From Bacteroides sp. (GTDB lineage: Bacteria > Bacteroidota > Bacteroidia > Bacteroidales > SM23-62), in contig DAOUVF010000001.1 in the NCBI GenBank assembly GCA_030667765.1, forward strand, positions 1 through 35,884: a stretch of 35,884 nt of DNA, given 5' to 3'. Both the position numbers and the translations under genes were made by a program. Positions 8,517 to 16,900 of the stretch are shown here, in pieces (positions within the stretch are counted from its first letter, which is position 1; each line of letters starts with the position of its first letter). The notes below the pieces were generated by a model that worked only from the letters and a program-made list of their open reading frames with translations, was not told where the DNA came from and searched no databases.

Positions 8517-8851
8517 CTGCGTCGCTTTTTTCTTTTCTTTTTCCCGTTAAACAGGCCTTTGTAAAATGGTTCCTTCTTCCCTGTATTATAGTGATCAGAT
8601 CTTTTCCTGGTCTCCTTCATGCGTGCCTGTACTTCCTTGGTTTGGATATCCTGCCTGTGCTTGAGGGCTGCCTGTCGCCTTTGATCATAATCCTTCTTCT
8701 CCTTCTGCTTCAATTGTTCCTGCCTGCGCTCAGCCTGTTTGACCTTTCTTGTCTGGGCCTGCAGGGAAGCAACCTGCAGCAGCAACAAAAACAGGAAGAG
8801 AAAAACCCTGATCAGGAACAATTTAATTATCTTTGTCCCGTTCTTATCCAC
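8513..8851 (-). CDS. Small secreted, highly basic protein, function unknown
   Basis: 112 residues. A hydrophobic leader (IKLFLIRVFLFLFLLLLQVASLQAQT) ends in a likely signal-peptidase site after LQAQ. The mature part is almost entirely charged, rich in Lys, Arg, Gln and Glu, predicted helical or coiled coil, and ends in GKKKRKKRRR. The listed start is GTG 8851; an in-frame TTG ten codons later is an alternative. The last four bases overlap the start of the 147-residue gene. The 5' end lies only 3 bp from the start of the divergent lipoprotein gene. No functional family recognised. Confidence 0.65.
   Translation of the reverse strand: MDKNGTKIIKLFLIRVFLFLFLLLLQVASLQAQTRKVKQAERRQEQLKQKEKKDYDQRRQAALKHRQDIQTKEVQARMKETRKRSDHYNTGKKEPFYKGLFNGKKKRKKRRR
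8828..8835 (+). promoter_or_regulatory. -7 promoter box for the CPCC-motif lipoprotein
   Basis: TATCTTTG is a perfect TAnnTTTG match, 19 bp before the ATG at 8855. No clear TTTG is found 19-20 bp upstream, only CCTG at 8807-8810, so this is a -7-box-based call. It lies inside the 5' end of the opposite-strand basic-protein gene. Confidence 0.5.
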
Positions 8852-8854
8852 GCA

Positions 8855-9379
8855 ATGAATAAGTATTTTTCCATATCAAAATTAGGTCTTTTTTTTGGAA
8901 TTCTGGCAACGGCCGTCAGTTTTACTGCCTGTGTCAAGGACAATAAGGATGTTGTTCCCTATGCACGCATAGACCTGATCCTTGATCTTTCAACCGATCT
9001 GTCCCATCTCGGTCCCCAGGAAACAGCCACCATTATTCCCAATGCGAGCGGGATTGGCGGGGTAATCCGTTTCAGCCATCCCAAGTACCCGGAGATACCT
9101 TTAGGTGCCGGCCAGATCCTCCAGGGAAACGGGGTAATTATTTACCGGAGTGATGTCTACGAATATGAGGTCTATGATATCACATGTACTTTCCAGGCAC
9201 AGACAGATTATTGCAGGCTGGATCGCAGTGAAGATTTTGAGGGACTTTATGTATGTCCCTGCTGTGACTCAAAATTCCTCGTCCAGAATGATGGTTTTGT
9301 CTTCGAGGGACCCGCAGCCATGCCCCTTAAAAGGTATCCTGCCTACATACAGAATAATGCCCTGATCGTTCGCAATTAA
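8855..9379 (+). CDS. Rieske-fold-like lipoprotein with CPCC motif
   Basis: 174 residues. The frame is open upstream to 8591, but ATG 8855 gives a clean lipoprotein signal (MNKYFSISKLGLFFGILATA, lipobox SFTAC) and follows a consensus -7 box. The C-terminal half has the outline of a Rieske-type domain: TCTFQAQTDYC near residue 109, then YVCPCCDSKFLVQNDGFVFEGPAAMPLKRYPA. Classical Rieske clusters need two Cys-x-His pairs (C-x-H and C-x-x-H); no histidine is in either position here, and five cysteines occur instead. It may bind another metal centre or be a structural derivative. It converges on ahcY, and the two stop codons overlap. Confidence 0.72.
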   Translation: MNKYFSISKLGLFFGILATAVSFTACVKDNKDVVPYARIDLILDLSTDLSHLGPQETATIIPNASGIGGVIRFSHPKYPEIPLGAGQILQGNGVIIYRSDVYEYEVYDITCTFQAQTDYCRLDRSEDFEGLYVCPCCDSKFLVQNDGFVFEGPAAMPLKRYPAYIQNNALIVRN

Positions 9380-10800
9380 TACCTGTAATGATCAGATTTA
9401 TACGGGCCCTTAACAGGCACCCCGATATATGCTGATTGCTCTTCTGTTAACAGGGTCAGTTTTACACTCAGCTGGGCCAGGTGGAGACGGGCTACTTCCT
9501 CATCCAGTTTTTTGGGCAAACGGTAAACCCCGATTTCATATTTATTCTGCCAGAGTTCGATCTGGGCAAGGGACTGGTTGGTAAATGAATTACTCATCAC
9601 AAAGGATGGATGGCCGGTTGCACAACCCAGATTCACCAGGCGGCCCTCAGCCAGCATGAAGATGGCATGACCATCGGGGAAGATATACTTATCCACCTGT
9701 GGTTTGATATTGATCTTCTGCATCCCCTCCAGGTCATTCATTTTTTCAACCTGGATCTCGTTATCAAAATGGCCGATATTGCAAACGATGGCCTGATCTT
9801 TCATCCTGGACATGTGTTCGGCTGTTAATACATCCTTGTTCCCTGTAGCGGTCACATAGATATTCCCTTCTGCAATCGCTTCCTCTATGGTAGTAACCTT
9901 AAATCCTTCCATAGCAGCCTGCAGGGCACATATCGGATCAATCTCGGTAACGAGTATCCGAGCCCCGTATGACCTCATTGAATGTGCACAACCTTTGCCC
10001 ACATCCCCGTAACCAAGCACCACTACCACTTTCCCGGCGATCATAACATCGGTGGCACGTTTGATCCCATCAGCAAGTGATTCACGACAGCCATAGAGGT
10101 TGTCAAATTTGGATTTGGTGACCGAATCATTCACATTGATGGCAGGGAACAATAACTCGCCTTTCTCGTGCATCTGGTATAAACGGTGAACCCCGGTGGT
10201 TGTTTCCTCTGAAACACCCTGGATCTCCTTCACAATCCTGTGCCACTTATCCGGATCCAGTACGAGTGTTTCCTTCAGTTTGTTCAGGATTACTTCCTCT
10301 TCCCGGTTGCCGGGTTGTTTATCGAGTAAAGTGGAATCTTTTTCGGCTTTATACCCCATGTGGACCATCAATGTGGCATCTCCACCATCATCAACGATCA
10401 GGTTTGGTCCCATTCCCCCGGGGAAAGTGAGTGCCTGTTCCGTACACCACCAGTATTCTTCCAGGGTCTCGCCTTTCCATGCAAATACAGGAATCCCGGC
10501 CGCAGCGATGGCAGCCGCAGCATGATCCTGGGTGGAGAAAATATTACAGCTGGCCCATCTGACATCTGCGCCTAGCTTGACAAGAGTCTCAATAAGGACG
10601 GCTGTTTGTACGGTCATATGAAGTGATCCCGTGATCCGGGCCCCCTTCAGTGGTTGCTCTGCGGTAAACTTGCTACGAATTGCCATCAATCCGGGCATCT
10701 CTTTCTCAGCAATCTCTATCTCTTTCCGGCCAAATTCAGCCAGGCTTATGTCCTGTACTTTATATGTACTTACCTCTACTCTATCTTCCATTGTTTTCAT
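9376..10800 (-). CDS. ahcY: Adenosylhomocysteinase (S-adenosylhomocysteine hydrolase)
   Basis: 474 residues from ATG 10800. The enzyme reversibly hydrolyses S-adenosylhomocysteine to adenosine and homocysteine, clearing the product inhibitor of SAM-dependent methylation. Seen motifs include the substrate region (TGSLHMTVQTAVLIETLVKLGADVRWASCNIFSTQDHAAAA), the NAD-binding GYGDVGKGCAHSM, GCATGHPSFVMSNSF, and the C-terminal KGPYKSDHYRY that reaches the neighbouring subunit's NAD. The frame extends to a TTG at 10830, but that codon lies inside the -7 promoter box, so ATG 10800 (or ATG 10791) is the likely start. It lies downstream of ribF on the same strand. Confidence 0.96.
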   Translation of the reverse strand: MKTMEDRVEVSTYKVQDISLAEFGRKEIEIAEKEMPGLMAIRSKFTAEQPLKGARITGSLHMTVQTAVLIETLVKLGADVRWASCNIFSTQDHAAAAIAAAGIPVFAWKGETLEEYWWCTEQALTFPGGMGPNLIVDDGGDATLMVHMGYKAEKDSTLLDKQPGNREEEVILNKLKETLVLDPDKWHRIVKEIQGVSEETTTGVHRLYQMHEKGELLFPAINVNDSVTKSKFDNLYGCRESLADGIKRATDVMIAGKVVVVLGYGDVGKGCAHSMRSYGARILVTEIDPICALQAAMEGFKVTTIEEAIAEGNIYVTATGNKDVLTAEHMSRMKDQAIVCNIGHFDNEIQVEKMNDLEGMQKINIKPQVDKYIFPDGHAIFMLAEGRLVNLGCATGHPSFVMSNSFTNQSLAQIELWQNKYEIGVYRLPKKLDEEVARLHLAQLSVKLTLLTEEQSAYIGVPVKGPYKSDHYRY

Positions 10801-10827
10801 TGCAATTATTTTTACTTTAAATCCCGA

Positions 10828-10835
10828 CAAAGTTA
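10828..10835 (-). promoter_or_regulatory. -7 promoter box for ahcY
   Basis: The minus strand reads TAACTTTG (10835-10828), a perfect TAnnTTTG match, in the 69-bp ribF-ahcY gap and 27 bp before ATG 10800. A clear upstream TTTG at the right distance is lacking. The box excludes the longer TTG start at 10830. Confidence 0.5.
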
Positions 10836-10869
10836 CTCAAATCCGTGGATTAACTGGCCGGGACCTGCT

Positions 10870-11823
10870 TTATTCACCAAAGTCTGTGGCTGTTCCTTCA
10901 AAAATCCCGAGAGCCTTCTTACGGTCCTTCCCAAGCTGCAGTTTCAGGGCGTCAATACCCTGGAACTTCTGTTCATCCCTGATACGGGCTACATAGCTTA
11001 TCCGTATCCTTTCACTATATATATTCCTGTCAAAATCAAACAAATGCACCTCTATGGTTTTAAGTCCGGGATCATCATTAACCGTTGGCCTGCTTCCCAT
11101 ATTCATCATTCCCCTGTACCATGATCCTTTCAGTTCAGCTTTAACAGCATAAACGCCATCGGCTGGCATTAATTTATAATCCTCATCCATGGTGATATTG
11201 GCAGTAGGGAAACCTATGGATCTGCCAAGCCTGCTTCCCCCGACCACATTGCCTGAAAATCCATAGTCCCATCCCAGCATACTGTTTGCCCGCCGGATTT
11301 CGCCCCTCAGCAAAAAATCCCTGATCCCGGTTGAACTTATCCTACCGGATGCTGTCTGAAAGGCTTCCATTTGTTCAATTCCGAATGCATACTGCCCTGC
11401 ACAATCTTTCAAATTTTCAAAATCCCCCTCCCTGTCGCGCCCAAAGCGATGATTATAGCCAACAACGAGATGGGAGATCCTGTACTTTTCAACCAGTATT
11501 TCACGGATAAAATCACATGATGAAAGCCGGCTGAGTTCCGTGGTAAAAGGAATGATGATCAGGTGATCAAGTCCCGCCTGATCCAGCAGTTTCTTCTTCT
11601 CTTCCAGCGTATTCAGCAATTTAAAATGATTGCCTTCCTGGTTCAGTACCATCCGTGGATGTGGCCAGAGGGTAAGCACTACTGATTCTCCATCGAGTTG
11701 TGTGGCCCGCTCATTCAACTTTTCAAGAAAATAACGGTGTCCCAGGTGTACCCCGTCAAATATGCCAACGGTAAGTACAGGACGGGGGATTGCAATGGAT
11801 GATATATCGTTGTGGATCATCAT
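10870..11823 (-). CDS. ribF: Bifunctional riboflavin kinase/FAD synthetase
   Basis: About 317 residues from ATG 11823. It converts riboflavin to FMN and then FAD. The N-terminal nucleotidyltransferase domain shows GIFDGVHLGHRYFL and SSTGIRDFLLRG; the C-terminal flavokinase domain shows GRSIGFPTANI, ADGVYAVKAEL and NMGSRPTVND. The frame is open to ATG 11853, which would add MLILANLSGA, not family-like; ATG 11823 or 11820 puts the start at MIHNDISS, close to the conserved core. It is divergent from glgB. Confidence 0.94.
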   Translation of the reverse strand: MMIHNDISSIAIPRPVLTVGIFDGVHLGHRYFLEKLNERATQLDGESVVLTLWPHPRMVLNQEGNHFKLLNTLEEKKKLLDQAGLDHLIIIPFTTELSRLSSCDFIREILVEKYRISHLVVGYNHRFGRDREGDFENLKDCAGQYAFGIEQMEAFQTASGRISSTGIRDFLLRGEIRRANSMLGWDYGFSGNVVGGSRLGRSIGFPTANITMDEDYKLMPADGVYAVKAELKGSWYRGMMNMGSRPTVNDDPGLKTIEVHLFDFDRNIYSERIRISYVARIRDEQKFQGIDALKLQLGKDRKKALGIFEGTATDFGE

Positions 11824-11877
11824 GGCGCCTGAAAGATTTGCCAAAATAAGCATAAAATGGTGAACCCGGCAAGCAGC

Positions 11878-11909
11878 TTTGGTTTAATCAGGCAATTTGG
11901 TTAATTTTC
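11878..11909 (+). promoter_or_regulatory. Candidate promoter for the glycogen-branching enzyme gene
   Basis: TTTG (11878-11881), a 20-nt spacer and TAATTTTC (11902-11909) match the consensus with one mismatch in the last base. The ATG follows at 11929. Lies in the ribF/glgB divergent gap. Confidence 0.5.
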
Positions 11910-11928
11910 AAAGTCATTGACCCACATT

Positions 11929-13941
11929 ATGGAAACCCCTGATATTGTAAAAAATGATCCCTGGCTTAGTCCTTTTGAGGCAGTCATAAAAGACCGTATG
12001 AACCGTGCCAGGCAGAAGGAAGCTGAACTATTCCCGGACAGCCTTGCAGCTTTTGCTTCAGGACATTTATACTATGGCCTGCACCGTTTGGATAAGCAAT
12101 GGGTCTTCCGCGAATGGGCCCCCAATGCCACCAGGATATTTCTGGTCGGTGAGTTTACCGGCTGGGAAGAATCTCCGGAATGGGAATTGAAGTCCACCAC
12201 CAATGGAAACTGGGAACTAATGCTGCCCGCTGACAGCATTAAGCATGGTGATCTGTTCAGGCTGTCCATGCATTGGGCTGAGGGGCGGGGTGATCGTATA
12301 CCGGCATGGATAAACCGGGTCATACAGGACCCGGATACCTTGATCTTCAATGCCCAGGTCTGGCATCCGGATCAACAATATTCATTTAAAAACAAATGGA
12401 TGCCTGCCCGAAAATCCCCTCCACTGATCTATGAAGCACACCTGGGCATGTCATCGGAGGAAGAAAAGATCTCCTCCTACAGGGAATTCCGCGAAAATGT
12501 CCTGCCACGAATTGCAGCCGGCGGTTATAACATGATACAGCTAATGGCCATACAGGAACATCCTTATTATGGATCATTCGGCTACCATGTTTCCAGTTTT
12601 TTTGCTGCCTCTTCGCGCTTCGGCACCCCTGAAGAGTTGAAAGAACTGATTGATGAGGCCCATGGCATGGGTATCGCGATGATAATGGACCTGGTCCATT
12701 CCCATGCTGTTAAAAACGAGGTGGAAGGGCTTGGACGATTTGATGGCACACACTGGCAATATTTCCATGACGGTCCGAGAAGAGAACATATTGCGTGGGA
12801 CTCCCTCTGCTTCAATTATAGCAAAAACGAAGTGCTCCACTTCCTGCTATCCAACTGCCGGTACTGGCTTGAAGAATACCGTTTCGATGGTTTCCGTTTC
12901 GACGGGATCACAAGCATGCTTTATTATGATCATGGCCTGTCCAGGGATTTTATAAGTTACGAGATGTACTTTGACGGGCAGCAGGATGAGGATGCAATAA
13001 GCTACCTGATGCTGGCTAATAAACTGATAAAGGAAGTCCATGGAGACTCGGTCACGGTTGCAGAAGAGATGAGCGGAATGCCCGGACTGGGAGCCCCTCT
13101 GGAATCGGGTGGATTTGGTTTTGATTACAGGATGGCCATGGGGACACCTGACTACTGGATCAAGATCCTGAAAGAAAAATCCGACGAACAATGGAATGTC
13201 AGTGAAATCTATCGTGAACTCACCAGTAGACGGGACGATGAGCTTACCATCGGCTATGCGGAATCACATGATCAGGCGCTGGTGGGAGACAAAACGATCA
13301 TATTCAGGCTTTTGGATAAGGAAATGTATGACAGCATGAACCTCGGGAGCAATAACCTGGTCATTGAGCGGGGGATTGCCCTGCATAAGATGATCCGCCT
13401 GGTCACCTTTGCTACCTGTGGCGGAGGATACCTGAATTTCATGGGCAATGAATTCGGACATCCTGAATGGATCGATTTTCCGCGTGAAGGAAATAACTGG
13501 TCATATAAGTATGCAAGGCGGCAATGGTCGCTGGTCGATCATCCGGATCTCAGGTATAAGTTCTTAAGCAGGTTCGACCGGGATATGATCCACCTGTTCA
13601 GGGAGGAAAAGATCCTTACACATAAATGGCCTTATTTACTATTAGAGAACCCCGGCGACCAGATCCTTATATTTGGAAGGGGAGATCTTTTACTCGTATT
13701 AAATTTTAATCCTGTTAAATCATTCAGTGACTATGGATTCCCCGTTGATCCCGGTAAATTCCAGATCAGGCTCAATACCGACAGTGTGAATTATGGTGGC
13801 CAGGGACTGGTAGATGCTAATATGACTTATTACGCACATCCCGATCAACATACCTCCCCCAGGCACATGCTAAAACTGTATATTCCTGCACGTTCAGCCC
13901 TGGTATTAAAGAAACTACCCCATAAAAGGGTCCACCAGTAA
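11929..13941 (+). CDS. glgB: 1,4-alpha-glucan (glycogen) branching enzyme, GH13
   Basis: 670 residues. It makes alpha-1,6 branches by cutting an alpha-1,4 chain and transferring the piece. ATG 11929 is preferred to the in-frame TTG at 11917. An N-terminal CBM48-like domain (residues about 45-145, YGLHRLDKQWVFREWAPNATRI) precedes the GH13 barrel. Candidate catalytic residues are D325 (FRFDGITSM, nucleophile), E379 (VAEEMSGMP, acid/base) and D448 (YAESHDQ). The sequence looks like the eukaryote-like branching enzyme group rather than the E. coli type. It converges with the four-gene glycogen operon on the other strand (stops 22 bp apart). Confidence 0.95.
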   Translation: METPDIVKNDPWLSPFEAVIKDRMNRARQKEAELFPDSLAAFASGHLYYGLHRLDKQWVFREWAPNATRIFLVGEFTGWEESPEWELKSTTNGNWELMLPADSIKHGDLFRLSMHWAEGRGDRIPAWINRVIQDPDTLIFNAQVWHPDQQYSFKNKWMPARKSPPLIYEAHLGMSSEEEKISSYREFRENVLPRIAAGGYNMIQLMAIQEHPYYGSFGYHVSSFFAASSRFGTPEELKELIDEAHGMGIAMIMDLVHSHAVKNEVEGLGRFDGTHWQYFHDGPRREHIAWDSLCFNYSKNEVLHFLLSNCRYWLEEYRFDGFRFDGITSMLYYDHGLSRDFISYEMYFDGQQDEDAISYLMLANKLIKEVHGDSVTVAEEMSGMPGLGAPLESGGFGFDYRMAMGTPDYWIKILKEKSDEQWNVSEIYRELTSRRDDELTIGYAESHDQALVGDKTIIFRLLDKEMYDSMNLGSNNLVIERGIALHKMIRLVTFATCGGGYLNFMGNEFGHPEWIDFPREGNNWSYKYARRQWSLVDHPDLRYKFLSRFDRDMIHLFREEKILTHKWPYLLLENPGDQILIFGRGDLLLVLNFNPVKSFSDYGFPVDPGKFQIRLNTDSVNYGGQGLVDANMTYYAHPDQHTSPRHMLKLYIPARSALVLKKLPHKRVHQ

Positions 13942-13963
13942 CGGCCCGGAACAATAAAGCCGG

Positions 13964-16900
13964 TCATGCCCATTTTACCAGTGCAAAATCCTGCCTGTGA
14001 GGCAGGTTTACATTCTTGGGAAATATCCTTATCCCGTAATTTAAAACACCTGACCGGGCCGGGCTAACTTCAATGCCGTAAAAGGCCTGCCCGTTTTCCT
14101 GTTTGACAAGGTCAAACTCCTTTGAATAAGTTATGGTCTCCAAATCCTCCCCATAACTAAAATCGGGTATTACGATCTCAACACCGATATCGGAAGGATG
14201 CAGTTCGTTTAGTTCGAGAACTACCTCAGCCCTGTAGGTGTCTCCAAGTGAGACAAGCTCGCGTGAAATGTCCGGATGCCTGAACCCGACTATATTGATA
14301 CCCTCCCAATGCCTTAAAACAAATCTTTTCCAGGAACTCAGGTCCCTTATCATGGCCAGGTCACCGGCCTTCATCTTTTCCGCCCGTTTGTAAAGTTTAT
14401 TATAAAACTTTTCTTCATAATCGATGAACATGCGGTTCATTGTAAAGTTTGGTGCTACCCGGGCAATGGAGTTTTTTATGTAAGAGATCCATTCAAGGGG
14501 AACATCATTGGTCCTCTGCCTGTAAAACATCTGCGTGATCTCATTTTCCAGTAATGAATAGATGGTTTCTGCATCCATTTCATCCTGGTAATGCTGGTTA
14601 TCATAGGTCCGCTGTTCAGGCAGGGCCCATCCTGCACCTTCCCTGTACCCCTCTGCCCACCAGCCATCCAATACGCTTAAATGTAGGCTTCCGTTCATGA
14701 TGGCTTTTTCCCCGCTGGTGCCTGATGCCTCAAGTGGCCTGGTGGGTGTATTAAGCCAAATATCTACTCCCTGCACAAGCTTTTGTGCCAGGCTGATATC
14801 ATAATTTTGGAGGAATAGTATCCTGCCTATGAATTCGGGCCGCTTTGATGTCTCAACGATAAATTTTATCAAATCCTGGCCGGCTTTGTCATTGGGATGT
14901 GCTTTTCCTGCAAAAATGATTTGTACCGGCCTTTCCGGATCATTTATAATCCTGGCCAGTCGCTCCGGGTCACGGAAGAGAAGATTGGCCCGCTTATAGG
15001 TGGCAAATCTCCTGGCAAAACCTATGGTGAGTACCTCACTGCTCAGGCGTTCCTCAACCTCCATGATGATCCTGGGATCTTCCAGTCTTTTGACAGCAGC
15101 CTTCTTAATCCTGGACTTGATATGCAGTATCATCTTATCACGCAGACTGTTGCGAAGATCCCATATTTCCTTGTCATCCACGTCGTAGATTTTTTGCCAC
15201 CGATTCAGATCAGATTGATTTTCCAGAAAATCATGTCCAAAATACTTCCTGTACAGATCTCTCCATTCCGGGGCAGTCCACGTAGGAAAATGGACACCGT
15301 TGGTGACATATCCTATATGCAGTTCATCCGGGTTATATCCTTTCCAGAGATCCCTGAACATATGCTGGGTCACTTTCCCGTGTAAACGGCTTACTCCATT
15401 GACTTCCTGGGATAGATTAATCGCCAGGTAACTCATGGAGAACTTTTCATGGTTATCTTCCGGATGCAAGCGTCCGAGCCCAATGAACTGCTCCCAGGAA
15501 ATGTTCAGCCGGTCAGGGTAATGGGACATATACATCCGTACCAGTCCTTCATCAAAACTATCATGTCCCGCCGGAACAGGTGTATGTGTGGTGTAGAGTG
15601 TAGTGGCCCTGACCAGTTCCAGTGCGTCAGGGTAAGAACGATTTTCCTCACTGATCAATGCACGAAGGCGTTCCAGCCCGATAAATGCGGCATGCCCTTC
15701 GTTGCAATGGTAAAGATCCGGTTCAATTCCCAGGGTCTGCAGCAGACGGATCCCGCCCACTCCCAGCAGCAATTCCTGCTTGAACCTGTTTTCAAGATCT
15801 CCTCCATAAAGATGGTGGGTTACACTCCTGTCCTGTTCAATATTCTCCTCAAAATCTGTATCCATCAGGTATAATTCAACCCGCCCCACATCTACCCGCC
15901 AGATCCTTGCTTTCATGGTCCGGCCAGGCATTTGTATACTGATGGTTTGCCAGTTGCCATGCTCATCCCTGACCTGCCGGGCAGGTATCCGGGAGAAATC
16001 CTGCGGTGTATTGGCTGAAATCTGTTCCCCGCTTGCGGAGACGATCTGGGTAAAATAACCATACCGGTATAACAGTCCCACGCCAACTAGATTCCGGTTA
16101 TAGTCACTCGCCTCTTTTAAATAATCACCTGCCAGTAGTCCGAGTCCCCCGGAATAAGTCTTCAGCGAATCATGGATGCCGTATTCCATGCTGAAATACG
16201 CAATGGCGGGTCCCACAGCCTCCTTTTTCAGCTCTACATATGCCTTGCATTTTTTATGGATCCTGTTCATTTCCCGGATAAATCCCTTATCCTCCTCAAG
16301 CTCCTTGAACCGGCTCAGGGGTAAACTCCTTGCTGCCAGGATGGGATTATGGTTTGATTCCTCCCAAAGATCCGGATCTATAGACTGGAAAAATGCTGTT
16401 GCTTCCTCGTCCCATGACCAGTACAGATTCATCGCTATATCTTCAAGGGGACTGAGTTTCTCGGGGATATTTTCCCGGACCTCAAACTTTTTCCAGTCAG
16501 GCTGTTCTGCCGTAATTTTCTCACTGATATATTCGGGCCTTTCCTTGTCAAAAAACAGGTTGGTGCGTCGCCTTGCCTTATCAAGCGCGATACCATAAGC
16601 CTGCCAGTAATACTCCACCAGGTTCTCCCAGAGGGCAATCCTGGATATTTCCCACGCCTCTTTCCTGGCATTTTCATAAGCTGCCTTTCCGAGTCCTGCG
16701 GTGGAAATAATGGCTTTTGCTATCCCATCAACAGTTTCCGAGTAATTATCATCATCCCTTTCGACAACGGCTATCCCGTGCTTTACTTCCCCGTATTCCT
16801 CCTTCACCCACAAGCCAAACCCGGCCAGGGTAGTAGTTACGCTGGGTATGCTAAAAGCCAGACTCTCCAGAGGGGTATACCCCCAGGGTTCATAATAGGA

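Noticed and set aside
9380..10870. SAM/SAH riboswitch ahead of ahcY
   Set aside because: The leader between the -7 box and the start codon is only about 20 nt, too short for a riboswitch.
10196..11124. Plus-strand frames over ahcY and ribF
   Set aside because: They lie opposite strongly conserved coding sequence and have no recognisable domains or promoters.
13942..13963. Possible terminator between glgB and the fusion gene
   Set aside because: The 22-bp convergent gap holds no stable hairpin or T-tract that I can see.
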